64,000 nt of DNA from Paenibacillus sacheonensis (GCF_009909195.1 NZ_JAAAMU010000009.1:186001-250000), one strand, 5' to 3'; numbered from the stretch's first letter, positions 40,189 through 49,753 are shown. The notes: generated by a model not told the origin, from the letters alone. Translations and numbers: made by a program.

Positions 40189-42498
40189 TTAATCGAATGA
40201 TTGCCTGTATGCGCTTGGGGCTACACCCATGACGCGCTTGAAGGCGCGGCGGAACGAGTGGGAGCTGTTGTAGCCGACCTGCACGGCGATTTCGTCGACG
40301 GTGAGCGACTTTTCCTGGAGCAATTCCGCGGCGCGGTCCATGCGGACTTTCTCGAGATGGTCGGACAGGTTCGTGCCCGTCACTTCTTTGAACAGTTGCG
40401 AGATGTATTTCTCCGGCCGTTCCGCTTGCTCCGCGATTCGATAGAGCGTCAGCTCGGCATCGGAATAACGCTCGGCGATAAATTGCTTGATGCCTTCGAC
40501 CGTGCGGATATGCAGGTCGTTCTTCTTGCTGGTGATCATGCCGCACATCGACTCGATAATCCCGTTCAGCCCGGTGCGAATGAGATCGAGCGAACCGGTC
40601 AATTGGATATCCATGATCCGGTCCTTCGCGTCCTCGAACCCCTCGGACTCCGCGAACGCCTTCTGGTCGAGCAGCTTCAAGAGCGTCCCCTTGAGCTCGC
40701 CGATCAGCTGGTTCGCCATCTCCGGCGACAGCTCGCGGTCTTCGGTATTTTGCTGCAGGACCGACTGCACGATGCGCTTCGCTTCTTCTTCCTCGCCGGC
40801 GCGGATCGTGCTGATGAGCCGCAGCTCCATGTCGAGCGGATAATAATACGTCGTGCTCTCCTGGCGGATATCCGCGTACCAGAGGAAGCCCTTGCGCTGC
40901 ATGATGTAATCGGCGTACCCCATCGTTTCCTTCGCCTGCTCGTACGAGCGGCTCACTTCCATGCCCGAGGCGAACGGATCGCCGAACGCGCCGGTGACCG
41001 TGATTTTGTAGTCGCTGAACATGGAGGCGGCGAACGGTTCGAGCAGCGCCTGTACCTCCGACCGGTCTATGTCCGTCTCCCCGTCCTCGCACGACGGGAA
41101 GATCGCCACCACCCGGTCGGAGCCGAGATCCGTCGTGAGAATCCCGCCGGTGATGTCGCGCAGGCTTTGCTTCAGAAGCAGCCGCGCGGCGCTGAGCTCG
41201 TTCAGGATTTCGACGGTTTCGGCCGCATCGAGCCCGGTGTAGCCGTGTATGTGCAGGATCCCCACGACGCCGCCGTCGTTCAGCGTCAAGCCGGTGCCGG
41301 CCTGCGCCGCAGCGGCCTGGATTTCCTCCCGCGTCTGGAACTCGCCCGCGGTCAGCCTTTTCAAGAAGGCATCGCGTATGAGCGGCAATTGCCGGTTCAG
41401 CTCCTGCTCGAGCGCCTGGTTGCTCGTGATGATCGTCGAGATGTTGCCTTGCAGGAAGTCGTAGGCATTGCGGCCGATCGGCGCGTCCTTGCCGAATTGC
41501 TCCCGCACGATGCCCATCAGCCGATTGATCGGCGCGCTGTTGCGCAGCGAGAGGAACCAGCCGACGATCAGGCCGATCAGCAGCGCGCCGCCGGTGACGG
41601 ACCACGAGATGTATTTGATGTCGTTCGCGTTCTCCATCAGCGCTTTGCGCGGAATGCCCGCCCGGTAGATCCAGCCGGTGGAGGCCGAACGAATGGTGAT
41701 GACAAGATCGTCGTGGTAGAACTGGCTCTGCTTCGCCTTGTCGATGCCGCCGTCCCCGTTCATCGTCTTGATCTCTTCCTCGCCGATGCCGAGCATGCTG
41801 ACCGCCTGACCCTGCGCATCGCTGACGTACGTCCAGCCGCCGTAACGGTCTTTCACCCCCGCCAGCAGGCTCGCGATCGTCTTCTGGTCGATCAGCACGA
41901 CGACCGTCGCGGGCGCCTGCGCCCCGAAGCTGTCGAGTGGAAGCGATTGCATATACGAGATGACCGAGGTTTGCGTGCCGTTCATGGCGAAGGGTTTCAG
42001 CGGCAAAACCTCCCGGCTGTGCGTCTTCCCGAGCAGGTCCGTCTTCCATTGCTGGAGCGTCATATCCGTATAATGCGCATTTTCGTAATAATGCTCGGGC
42101 CTGAAATACGCGGAGCCCGGCGTCAGCACGACGTTGTAATTGCGCAGGTAGATATAATAATTTTTGAGAAAATCATTCGTTTGGCTGAACACCATGACTT
42201 CCTTCATGATCTTCCAAATGCCGTAGACGTTGCCGTCGTCGCTGCCCTGCTTCTCGTTCATCAGCACGTACAGGTCCTGATTGAGCGCGAGCTGCCGCGT
42301 AAAGCCTTCGACCTCGGCCATCCGCCGCTCCAGCATCTGCTGGCTCTTCTGAAGCTGCGTCACGCTGTTCTCGATCGAGATGGACTGCGTCACGTTGATC
42401 GACGTTCGATAAGACATGTACCCCGCCAGGCTCGGAATGATCAGGATGACGATATAAGAGATTAAGAAATTGCGAAAAATCCTGGAATGCCTGCTCAC
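40189..42498 (-). CDS. Membrane-bound AraC-type sensor-regulator
   Basis: A 769-residue regulator. An N-terminal membrane helix (about 8-30), an extracellular sensing domain of cache type (30-290), a second membrane helix (about 295-315), a HAMP-like and degenerate cyclase-like middle part, and a C-terminal AraC double helix-turn-helix (670-769: AELTLYRIAEQAERPEKYISQLFKEVTGTNL ... TVDEIAVQVGYNSSHSFRRAFKRVMGVAP). It resembles YtdP/YesS regulators, which sense saccharides or their binding proteins outside the cell. The GTG start at 42498 is favoured over ATG 42531: GGGGG is 6 bases upstream and a consensus promoter ends at 42530, so the ATG would not be transcribed properly. It very likely controls the alpha-galactoside cluster. 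Confidence 0.9.
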   Translation of the reverse strand: MSRHSRIFRNFLISYIVILIIPSLAGYMSYRTSINVTQSISIENSVTQLQKSQQMLERRMAEVEGFTRQLALNQDLYVLMNEKQGSDDGNVYGIWKIMKEVMVFSQTNDFLKNYYIYLRNYNVVLTPGSAYFRPEHYYENAHYTDMTLQQWKTDLLGKTHSREVLPLKPFAMNGTQTSVISYMQSLPLDSFGAQAPATVVVLIDQKTIASLLAGVKDRYGGWTYVSDAQGQAVSMLGIGEEEIKTMNGDGGIDKAKQSQFYHDDLVITIRSASTGWIYRAGIPRKALMENANDIKYISWSVTGGALLIGLIVGWFLSLRNSAPINRLMGIVREQFGKDAPIGRNAYDFLQGNISTIITSNQALEQELNRQLPLIRDAFLKRLTAGEFQTREEIQAAAAQAGTGLTLNDGGVVGILHIHGYTGLDAAETVEILNELSAARLLLKQSLRDITGGILTTDLGSDRVVAIFPSCEDGETDIDRSEVQALLEPFAASMFSDYKITVTGAFGDPFASGMEVSRSYEQAKETMGYADYIMQRKGFLWYADIRQESTTYYYPLDMELRLISTIRAGEEEEAKRIVQSVLQQNTEDRELSPEMANQLIGELKGTLLKLLDQKAFAESEGFEDAKDRIMDIQLTGSLDLIRTGLNGIIESMCGMITSKKNDLHIRTVEGIKQFIAERYSDAELTLYRIAEQAERPEKYISQLFKEVTGTNLSDHLEKVRMDRAAELLQEKSLTVDEIAVQVGYNSSHSFRRAFKRVMGVAPSAYRQSFD

Positions 42499-42529
42499 GC
42501 GTCGCCCCCGTCCTTTCCGTTTCTCATCC

Positions 42530-42557
42530 ATTATATCGTCTGTTCGGCCGCTTGCAA
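42530..42557 (-). promoter_or_regulatory. Promoter of the AraC-type regulator gene
   Basis: TTGCAA (42552-42557) and TATAAT (42530-42535) separated by 16 bp on the minus strand. Transcription would start near 42525, just upstream of the GTG at 42498. Confidence 0.8.
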
Positions 42558-42629
42558 TCCCGGGGCTGGAGCGAAATCGACAATCCGTTCCTCTTCGCGG
42601 GGCGATGGCTCCCGTTCTCCCGAATGCCG

Positions 42630-42647
42630 TATCCTAGAAATAGGATA
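42630..42647. promoter_or_regulatory. Palindrome upstream of the AraC-type regulator promoter
   Basis: TATCCTA-GAAA-TAGGATA, a perfect 7-4-7 inverted repeat about 75 bp before the -35 box. It may be an operator; no U run follows. Confidence 0.4.
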
Positions 42648-42671
42648 TGCAGGCGTACGACTGGATTGCAA

Positions 42672-42710
42672 AAGGAAAGACAACCGCCGGCGTCTCCGCC
42701 AGCGGTTGTC
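42672..42710 (-). terminator. Terminator of the GH95 operon
   Basis: GACAACCGC and GCGGTTGTC with a G+C-rich loop, followed on the minus strand by a U-rich stretch. Confidence 0.75.
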
Positions 42711-42866
42711 CATTGTCGCTTCTGCCGAATTGATCCGTCGGTTACGCCATGGGTTCGAGCGCCGTTCCGGTCGGCATGCCAAGCATCATGCGCACGACGC
42801 TGAAGTGCGACGCGATGACGAGCGCGTCGACCAATCGGCGATCAACCGGCAGCAGCGCCTGCCCCG

Positions 42867-45245
42867 TTAAGCGAGCTTCGCTTCCTGGAATTCCCGGGCC
42901 GTAAACGTCCGGCTGCCGCCGGCTTCCAGCTCGAGGGGGACCGTACGGCTCCCGAAGCGAACGGACGTCCGCAGCGGAGCGAACGCGCGGATCGTCGCTT
43001 CGGCCAGCTCGCCGTCCTGCCAATGCAGGTCGACCTCGGCGCCGCCCTTCGCCCGCAGGCCCGTCGTTCGGCCTGTGTTCCACTGCCTCGGCAGCGCCGG
43101 AAGCAAATGAATCTCGCCCGCATGGCTCTGCAGGAGCATCTCGGCGATCGCGGCCGTGCCGCCGAAATTGCCATCGGCGACGAAGATATTCGTCTCCGCG
43201 CCGGCGATGCCCGCCTTGGAGTAGGTAAGCAAATTATCGAAGCACAGCTCGCCGATCAGATACGACAGCTGGTCATAGGCGCGATTCCCGTCATGCAGAC
43301 GGGCGAAGTTGGCCGCGAACAGCGCGAGCGTGAACTCCACGTCCTCCAGCCCTTCGCCGCGCATCCGCGACGTCAGCGTGACGCGCGCCGCCTCGCTCAG
43401 CTCCGGCGTGCCATGCGGCGTAATCCGGCTGCCCGGATACAGACCGTACAGATGCGACAAGTGCCGGTGATCCGGCTGCGCTTCGCCGTAATCCTCGAGC
43501 CACTCCTGCAGCTGGCCTTTCGCGCCCACTTGCAGCGGCGGTAGCAGGGCCATCGCCCCGCGGAGCCGTTCCCCCAGCGGTTCGTCGACGCCGAGCCGTT
43601 CCCCGGCTTCCAGGCAGAAGGCGAACAAGTCGCGGATCAGCGACTGATCCATCGTCGACCCCATCGAGAGAGTATAGGACCGGTCCGTTTGGCCGCCGAC
43701 ATAGAAGCTGTTTTCCGGAGAATTGGACGGACCGGTCACGAGCCAGCCGGTCTGCGGATGCACCGTCATGTAGTCCAGGTAGAACAACGCCGCTTCCTTC
43801 AGCACCGGATAAGCCGTCTCCCGCAGGAACGCGTCATCGCGTCCGTATTCGTAATGCTCGCGAAGCTGGTTCGCGATCCACAAGCCGCCCGTGACGTTAA
43901 GTCCCCACGAGTAATGCCAGCCAGGCGCCGTGAAGCCCCACGCGTTCGAGAACACATGCGCGGCCCAGCCTTCGCAGCCGTAATAGTCGCGCGCCGTCCC
44001 CCTTCCCGCTTCCGCGAGCCGCTCGATATAGCGCAGCAAGGGAACATGGCATTCCGCCAAATTCGCGGCTTCCGTCGGGTAATAGTTCATTTCCGTATTG
44101 ACGTCGAGATGGTAATCGCAGCTCCACGCCATGCGGTTCGCTTCGCCGTCGTTCCACATCCCCTGCAGATGCATCGGCAGCCGCGAGTCCGCGCGCGAGC
44201 CGGCGATCGTCAGATAGCGGCCGTATTGGAAGAAGAGCGCGAACAGCTCCGGGTCTTCTCCGCCTGCGCGAAGCAGGCGCATCCGCTCGTTCAGCGGCAG
44301 CGCCGAGGCATCCGATCGGCCGAAGTCGGCCTCGACCCGCGCATACAACGACCGATAGTCGGCGACATGCGCCTCGCGGATCGCCGCGTACCCTTGCGCC
44401 GCGGCTCGTTCCGTCCGTCCGGCAGCGGCATGCGCCCATGCTTCGTCTCCCTCAGGCTGGCGATAATCCGTCTCGACGGCCAAATAAATCCATGCTTCGT
44501 CGGCCCCTTCCACGACGATCGCGCCATCGGCCGCCGCGACCGTGCCGCCCTTCGCGACGACTTTGACCGCGCCTCGGCTTTGCACGCCGCAAGTGCCGTC
44601 GCTGTGCATCGTTTCCGTCGCATGGCCGTCGAAAGCCAGCGCATCGTCGCCCGCCGCTTGCACGGCAAAGCTGTCCGTGCGGCCTTCCAGTCGCAGCGAG
44701 AAGGTCACGCCTCCCCCGGCGCTGTCGCTCCAAATGCGGGAAGCGAGCACGCGGCCGGGATGCGACGCGAGCGTCTCCCGGCGGATGCCCTCCGCTCCGC
44801 CGGCGCTGTAGACCGCCTGTTCAAGGCACAGCTCGCGCGCGAAACCGCGGATGCCGCGGCCGGCTGTCCCGGCTTCGCCTACTCCCGCTTCCCCGCCCGC
44901 CCTATCGTTCGGCAGACTTCCGCCGGTGCCGCCGAAGACCAACCGAACGTCGCACAGCGGCAAATTCGTGCCGAAATTCCCCTTCTCGGCCTGCAGCAGC
45001 CGGCCCGCCATCTCTTCGCCGGCGGCATAATCGCCGGCGTAGAACAGCTCGCGCATCGCGGCCAGATCTTCCTTGCCCCGCGAAGCCGTCGCGGACGGTT
45101 CGGACTTTCCCGACCAGTAGGTGACCTCCGTCACGCACCATGTCTCGCTGTCCCGGCCTCCATATACGACCGCGCCAAGCTGTCCGTTGCCCAGCGGCAG
45201 CCCCTGCTTCCACCCGTCCGCCTGCCCGTCGAACCCTAGTTTCAT
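42867..45245 (-). CDS. GH95-family alpha-L-fucosidase (cytosolic)
   Basis: A 792-residue glycoside hydrolase of family 95 (inverting, releases alpha-1,2-linked L-fucose; some members act on L-galactose). Family features in order: WKQGLPLGNGQLGAVVYGG at the start, TLASHPGRVLASRIWSDS, the helical barrel with GMWNDGEANRMAWSCDYHLDVNTEMNYYP (catalytic-site loop), AWGFTAPGW and the C-terminal LLPALPRQWNTGRTTGLRAKGG. No signal peptide is present, so the substrate is cleaved inside the cell after uptake. It follows the dehydratase gene by 10 bp, and ATG 45245 has AGGA 8 bases upstream. Confidence 0.92.
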   Translation of the reverse strand: MKLGFDGQADGWKQGLPLGNGQLGAVVYGGRDSETWCVTEVTYWSGKSEPSATASRGKEDLAAMRELFYAGDYAAGEEMAGRLLQAEKGNFGTNLPLCDVRLVFGGTGGSLPNDRAGGEAGVGEAGTAGRGIRGFARELCLEQAVYSAGGAEGIRRETLASHPGRVLASRIWSDSAGGGVTFSLRLEGRTDSFAVQAAGDDALAFDGHATETMHSDGTCGVQSRGAVKVVAKGGTVAAADGAIVVEGADEAWIYLAVETDYRQPEGDEAWAHAAAGRTERAAAQGYAAIREAHVADYRSLYARVEADFGRSDASALPLNERMRLLRAGGEDPELFALFFQYGRYLTIAGSRADSRLPMHLQGMWNDGEANRMAWSCDYHLDVNTEMNYYPTEAANLAECHVPLLRYIERLAEAGRGTARDYYGCEGWAAHVFSNAWGFTAPGWHYSWGLNVTGGLWIANQLREHYEYGRDDAFLRETAYPVLKEAALFYLDYMTVHPQTGWLVTGPSNSPENSFYVGGQTDRSYTLSMGSTMDQSLIRDLFAFCLEAGERLGVDEPLGERLRGAMALLPPLQVGAKGQLQEWLEDYGEAQPDHRHLSHLYGLYPGSRITPHGTPELSEAARVTLTSRMRGEGLEDVEFTLALFAANFARLHDGNRAYDQLSYLIGELCFDNLLTYSKAGIAGAETNIFVADGNFGGTAAIAEMLLQSHAGEIHLLPALPRQWNTGRTTGLRAKGGAEVDLHWQDGELAEATIRAFAPLRTSVRFGSRTVPLELEAGGSRTFTAREFQEAKLA

Positions 45246-45255
45246 CCCGCTCATC

Positions 45256-46353
45256 CTAACGCACCCGGTATTCGTCGAAATAACGCGGGATGATGTCCGT
45301 CGAGGCGCCCGGCATCTGCGGCAGCACGTAGAAGCCGTTCTTCACCGTCGCCGGCTCTTCGAAAATATGACGGATCCACGGGATATACTCCAGCATGAAC
45401 GCGCCCGGCGTCGCCGCCACCAAATGCTGATGGATTTGCCCCATGTCGCCGACATGCGGACAGACCGGCACGTCGTATGCGGCAGCCAGCCCGGCCACCT
45501 GCAGCCATTCCGTTACGCCCGCGACGCGCGTCACGTCGACTTGGCAGTATTCCAGCGCGCCGTTATGGATGTAATCGCGGAACGCGTATTTGCTGTACAC
45601 ATGCTCGCCGAGCGCGATCGGCACGTTCAGGGCATCCGCGAGCTTCTTGTGGCCCATGATATCGTCCGGGTTCAGCGGCTCCTCCAGCCAGAACAGGTTG
45701 AACTCTTCGAGGCGCTTGCCCCACGTCATCGCCGTGTTGATGTTCCACTGCTGATTGACGTCGATCATGAAGATCACGTCGTCGCCGATCGCTTGGCGCA
45801 CCGCCTTGACGCGGTCGTAGTCCTCGCGCGGATCGGGCTTGCCGACTTTGATCTTGACGCCGGCAAAGCCCTGCTCGACGATCTCCGTCACGTCCTTGAG
45901 CAGACGGTCCTTCGACCAATTCAGCCAGCCGCCGTTCGTGTTGTAGGCTTTGATGCCTTTGCTCTTATGTCCGCCGAGATACTGCCAGAGCGGCTTGTTG
46001 GCCGTCTTGGCCATGATGTCCCACAGCGCGATGTCGACGGCGGCCAGCGCCATATGCGTCACGCCCGCGCGGCCGATCCAATGCATCTTGCCGAAGCGCA
46101 TCGCATCCCAGAGCTCTTTGACCATGAATGGATCCTTGCCGATCAGCTCCGGCGCGTAATAACGGTCGATCGTATCGACGATCATGTCGTCCCCATGGGC
46201 GCAGGTGCCCGTATAGCCGCAGCCGGTGATCCCTTCGTCCGTGAAGATTCTGACCCCGGACAGTCCCCAATGGGTAGCGACGTTGATGGCATCGGTAATG
46301 GGAGGCGTAATCGGGACGTGAAGCACGAACGTTTCGACTTTCGTAATAATCAT
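45256..46353 (-). CDS. Mandelate racemase-family sugar-acid dehydratase
   Basis: A 365-residue enolase-superfamily enzyme. The barrel carries AGVKIKVGK (KxK base, near 165), metal ligands in MIDVNQQWN, LEEPLNPDD and LGEHVYSK, and a terminal CPHVGD where other members have the catalytic His. Members dehydrate sugar acids (galactonate, fuconate, rhamnonate, talarate and others). Its place just before the GH95 fucosidase suggests an acid from fucose or galactose, such as L-fuconate, as substrate. True L-fuconate dehydratases I know of are longer, so this remains an inference. ATG 46353 has AAAGGAG 9 bases upstream. Confidence 0.88.
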   Translation of the reverse strand: MIITKVETFVLHVPITPPITDAINVATHWGLSGVRIFTDEGITGCGYTGTCAHGDDMIVDTIDRYYAPELIGKDPFMVKELWDAMRFGKMHWIGRAGVTHMALAAVDIALWDIMAKTANKPLWQYLGGHKSKGIKAYNTNGGWLNWSKDRLLKDVTEIVEQGFAGVKIKVGKPDPREDYDRVKAVRQAIGDDVIFMIDVNQQWNINTAMTWGKRLEEFNLFWLEEPLNPDDIMGHKKLADALNVPIALGEHVYSKYAFRDYIHNGALEYCQVDVTRVAGVTEWLQVAGLAAAYDVPVCPHVGDMGQIHQHLVAATPGAFMLEYIPWIRHIFEEPATVKNGFYVLPQMPGASTDIIPRYFDEYRVR

Positions 46354-46730
46354 GGGCGAGATCTCCTTTTCGCTTGGCAGAGTAGGGGTGAACGTTTAAT
46401 GAGCTTAATCCATCCGTAAACGAGCTGGACCGGCCGGTCTATCGGCCTTCATGCTTAATCGCTAATGACGAGCCGCCGTCGACTCGCCGACTTGATCGGG
46501 CAGCACGGATTGTTGCGGATTGATCCGCCTCACGGTTCGTTATCCGCTTCTCCGCCGATCGACGGACGCCGGTCTCGATTACCGGCCGCATCTCTAATTT
46601 CTTTTCTTCCGTATCCGTTTATCGTATCATGGAGCTATTCTTTCGTATTTGCCTGCGCTTCCATAAAGTTGACGATTCATCCGGTCATCTTCGTCCGAGG
46701 CGCCATCTATTCCCCGTGGAGGAACACGCG
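46354..46730. other. Divergent control region of the fucose-type module
   Basis: About 380 bp between two divergent genes (the dehydratase and the AraC regulator). No gene is recognisable. The expected AraC operators and both promoters should lie here, but no clean inverted or direct repeat stands out by eye. Confidence 0.5.
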
Positions 46731-47624
46731 ATGAAACCATTAACAGCGCTGACGCCGTTCGTCGGCGATTCCATGCCTTATCTCTACGACGGGAGCTCCA
46801 ATGAAGGGCTTCGCGTGTGCAGCGTCTACGCCTTCCACCTCTTCACGGACGGGCCCGGAGAGATGGAGATCGAAGGCGTCCGCTATCCGATCGGGAAGCG
46901 AACGCTGATCTTCCTGCGTCCCGGCCAGCCGCACGCGTTCCACGTCTCGCCGGCGCATCCGCTCGCCTCCCATAACCTATACTGCGACTTATGGGATGAC
47001 CGTTCTCCCGTGTCGCTCCACCGGTTGTTCATCTATGCGCCGCTGCCATTCCGATTGCCCCAGCAATCCGCGAGCATGCCCTGCGCAGAGCTGGAGGCGC
47101 TCCCGGGCGTCTTCTCGCTGCAGCCCTACCCGCATCTGTACGAGGCGTTCCTGCATATCGTGAAGCAGTATAACGAGCTGAGCTTCTACCGGAACGAAAC
47201 GGTGAACAGCCTGCTGTTCGCGTGGATGCTCAGCTGGCATAATGCCGTCCATATGCGGCAGCCCCGCGATTATCGCATCGTGCGGCTGCTCGAGCAGCTC
47301 GAGCTGCATCCGGAACGCCGGGAGCCCGTGGAGCAGTGGTGGACGCTGTGCGGGCTCAAGCGGACGTATTTTCACGAATTGTTCCTGCGGGAGACGGGCA
47401 TGACGCCGAAGGCCTACCAGCACCGGCTGTTAATGAAGCGGGCCGTTCACCTGCTGCAGGAAAGCGATCTCAGCATCACCGCGATCGCCGAACGGCTCGG
47501 TTATCCGTCGATCCACCCGTTCACCCGCCATTTCTCAGCCTATTACGGCGCGAGTCCGAAGCAATACCGGCTGCATCCGCGGCAGAATCGGGATGAACGC
47601 GGGAATCCGATGCGCATGCAGTAA
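46731..47624 (+). CDS. AraC-family transcriptional regulator (cupin sensor)
   Basis: A 297-residue regulator. The N-terminal cupin half (LRVCSVYAFHLFTDGPGEMEIEG...LIFLRPGQPHAF) binds an effector, and the C-terminal 100 residues form the AraC double helix-turn-helix (WWTLCGLKRTYFHELFLRETGMTPKAY ... LSITAIAERLGYPSIHPFTRHFSAYYGASPKQYR). It is transcribed away from the dehydratase-fucosidase pair and is the obvious candidate for their activator. ATG 46731 has GGAGG 8 bases upstream. Confidence 0.92.
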   Translation: MKPLTALTPFVGDSMPYLYDGSSNEGLRVCSVYAFHLFTDGPGEMEIEGVRYPIGKRTLIFLRPGQPHAFHVSPAHPLASHNLYCDLWDDRSPVSLHRLFIYAPLPFRLPQQSASMPCAELEALPGVFSLQPYPHLYEAFLHIVKQYNELSFYRNETVNSLLFAWMLSWHNAVHMRQPRDYRIVRLLEQLELHPERREPVEQWWTLCGLKRTYFHELFLRETGMTPKAYQHRLLMKRAVHLLQESDLSITAIAERLGYPSIHPFTRHFSAYYGASPKQYRLHPRQNRDERGNPMRMQ

Positions 47625-47990
47625 TAGGCGCGATATAGGCGAGATGCCGTAACGGTAAGCGCTTGGCCATAACAAAAAACCAGACCGCATGCGGTCTGGT
47701 TCGAATGTCGAGAAAATCAAAAATCGCGAGACGCTGCCGGGTCGCTGATTGCCGAAGCTGACATGTTAATCCTGCTTACGGCAATAACCCCATCGTCTTA
47801 CGGCTAACGGTTGTACGGACGGCTAATCGGCCCAAAATGCTCTTATTAAATCTCTAATGGTTGTCAGAAGCCTTATTGTAGATTCTCCGGTGCAAATCAG
47901 CTCCTGTACGCTAAATAGCCTCAACCGCAACCGTTAGCGTGCGTGCAGCTGCTTTTTTCGAGAATTAGCGCCGCTGATAACCGTTAGGCG
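47625..47990. other. Intergenic region with AACCGTTAG-type repeats
   Basis: About 370 bp between convergent genes. A terminator lies at 47674-47701. Further on, CTAACGGTT near 47805 recurs as its complement AACCGTTAG near 47928 and again near 47980. No gene was recognised. Confidence 0.55.
47674..47701 (-). terminator. Terminator between convergent genes
   Basis: ACCAGACCGC and GCGGTCTGGT form a 10-bp stem with a 2-nt gap, followed by six U on the minus strand. On the plus strand it is 50 bp after the AraC gene and could stop that transcript as well. Confidence 0.75.
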
Positions 47991-49574
47991 TCAGCGCGTG
48001 ACGATCTTGATCGCGTTCGACGGGGCATCCCAGATGACGGCATAACCGAATGCTTCGCTGACGAAGCGCAGCGGCACCATCGTTCGGCTGCCGATGACTT
48101 GTCCAGGCACACCCAATTGCACGGTCCGGCCGTTGATCTTCGCGCTAAGCGCCCCGATCGTGTAGGTCAGGCGCGTCTCGCCCTTCGCTGCCTGGATGGT
48201 CTTCGTTCGCGCGTCGTAGCTCAACGTTGCCCCTAGACCGGCGAAAATCTCGCGCATCGGCACAAACATGCTGCCCTTTAATTGTTCCGGCTTCCCTTGC
48301 AGGGCCAGCTTGTCCTGATCGATATAGATGGCCGTGTCCACGCTGCTCGTCCCCTTGGCAGCTGTCTTATCCTCGAATGCGATTACGAATCCCTCCGTCG
48401 TGCCCGCGCTCTGTACGACCGCATAGCCCGTGTAGAGCACGCCCGCTTTATCCGCGATAACCGACGCTCGCGCGGCGACTTTTCCCGTCGCCGACGGCTT
48501 GTACATAAACCGCTGGGTGCCGGTCATGTTCCAGGCGCCCAGCGCGCCGTTCTCCAACCAGCCGTAAGCGGCTCCGTTTCTAAGCGAGAGCCATAATCGT
48601 CCCTGCAGGTTCCCTCCCGCGCGGAAGGACTGCTGTTCGCGCCCGGCAAGACTCAGCACGCGGACGCTGTCATAGTACGCGTAATAAATCGAACCGTTCC
48701 AGACCGCTGCATCGTTCGGATTGGACACCATTTGCAGCGGCGAGCTCCATCTCAGCTTCCCTGCCTGCGACACGACGAACAATAAATTCTTGCCGACGAT
48801 AATATCGTTGGCCGGCGTAATCGACGGTGCTTCATTCATCGGCTCCAGACCGTCCAGCTTCAACTGCCAGAGCGGCGCGCCATCTTTGTTCATGGCATGA
48901 AGGATCGAATGAAACACCGGCGGACCGGAAGGCAGCGCGTTCGGATCGGCTTCCATGCTATCCATGGTCAGATCCGTGCTCACGATATAGGAATTGCCTT
49001 GTCCATCGAATGCGATCGGCGACAACCGGTTGGACGGCCGCGCGATCGCCGTATCCCAGAGCTTATGCCCCTCGAGGTCGACCGCATACAGTCGTCCTCC
49101 GTCAAAATCCGTCACGTACAGAATCCCGTCATGCAGCACGGGTTGTCCCGATAATCGGACGCCCGGCAAAGCAAGCTCCCACTTTATCTGCCCTGTAATG
49201 CCGTCGATGGCAAGCAGCCTTCCGTCAGCCGCATACAGCGTGCCGTCGCCGCCTAAGGCCGGAGGAAACAACGCGTCCTCCAACGGCATCGTCCACAGCC
49301 GGCTGCCGTCCGCATGCAGCGCGGTCAGATTATCGGCCTGGCCGTCCAGATACGGGGCGCTCACGCCCGTAATGTATAGATTTCCGTCTTGACCCTGAAC
49401 GGGAGTCGTCGGGGTGAAGGGTCCGATCGACTGCTTCCAATCGACGGCCACCGAAGCCGTGCCGGCGTCAGCCGCCGCACTGGTCGTCCCTGCCGTAACC
49501 GGCCATACGGATAATGCACAGGCCGCGGCAAGCAGCCCTTGTCTTACGCTTCTCTTTACGCTACCGCTTCTCAT
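47991..49574 (-). CDS. Secreted PQQ-type beta-propeller with stalk domain
   Basis: A 527-residue exported protein. A signal peptide (about 1-33) precedes a seven- or eight-bladed PQQ/WD-like propeller (repeats with DGNLYITG, GDGTLYAADG, HDGILYVTDFDGG, NGSIYYAYYD) to residue 400. The last 110 residues are a copper-amine-oxidase-N-like stalk domain (LKGSMFVPMREIFAGLGATLSYDARTKTIQ ... RTMVPLRFVSEAFGYAVIWD), which in Paenibacillus occurs in many surface proteins. No active-site residues for a dehydrogenase are seen, so a structural or binding role is more likely. The gene is single. Confidence 0.85.
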   Translation of the reverse strand: MRSGSVKRSVRQGLLAAACALSVWPVTAGTTSAAADAGTASVAVDWKQSIGPFTPTTPVQGQDGNLYITGVSAPYLDGQADNLTALHADGSRLWTMPLEDALFPPALGGDGTLYAADGRLLAIDGITGQIKWELALPGVRLSGQPVLHDGILYVTDFDGGRLYAVDLEGHKLWDTAIARPSNRLSPIAFDGQGNSYIVSTDLTMDSMEADPNALPSGPPVFHSILHAMNKDGAPLWQLKLDGLEPMNEAPSITPANDIIVGKNLLFVVSQAGKLRWSSPLQMVSNPNDAAVWNGSIYYAYYDSVRVLSLAGREQQSFRAGGNLQGRLWLSLRNGAAYGWLENGALGAWNMTGTQRFMYKPSATGKVAARASVIADKAGVLYTGYAVVQSAGTTEGFVIAFEDKTAAKGTSSVDTAIYIDQDKLALQGKPEQLKGSMFVPMREIFAGLGATLSYDARTKTIQAAKGETRLTYTIGALSAKINGRTVQLGVPGQVIGSRTMVPLRFVSEAFGYAVIWDAPSNAIKIVTR

Positions 49575-49667
49575 GCGACCCCACCTATTGGAAAATATTA
49601 ACTACCATGCAAGTATAGTGAATGCCGCGCGCCAGCGTCAATGCCTATATTTAACGAGCTTAATCAG

Positions 49668-49697
49668 CAAAGAACCCGACCATATGCGGCCGGGTTC
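49668..49697 (-). terminator. Terminator of the SEC-C gene
   Basis: GAACCCGACC and GGCCGGGTTC around a 6-nt loop, with a short U tail on the minus strand, about 60 bp after the SEC-C stop. Confidence 0.7.
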
Positions 49698-49753
49698 TCG
49701 GGTATTCTATCGCGGGCAGAAACGGTCATCGAAACGATCGACCCGCTCCGCTG

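Larger units (their letters stand above)
42499..42866. other. Intergenic region between GH95 and the AraC-type regulator
   Basis: About 370 bp. It holds the regulator promoter (42530-42557), a palindrome (42630-42647) and the GH95 terminator (42672-42710). The 125 bp directly after the GH95 stop encode a short protein-like peptide (LVDALVIASHFSVVRMM) in one frame but have no start; this may be a remnant. Confidence 0.5.

Noticed and set aside
40201-42465. A 754-codon open frame antisense to the membrane-bound AraC regulator
   Set aside because: It mirrors the real gene over its whole length, is Arg-rich and has no domain or ribosome site.
42742-42866. Short peptide LVDALVIASHFSVVRMM after the GH95 stop, as a possible gene remnant
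   Set aside because: No start codon, only about 40 codons, and its frame continues as a shadow into GH95. Kept only as a note in the intergenic entry.
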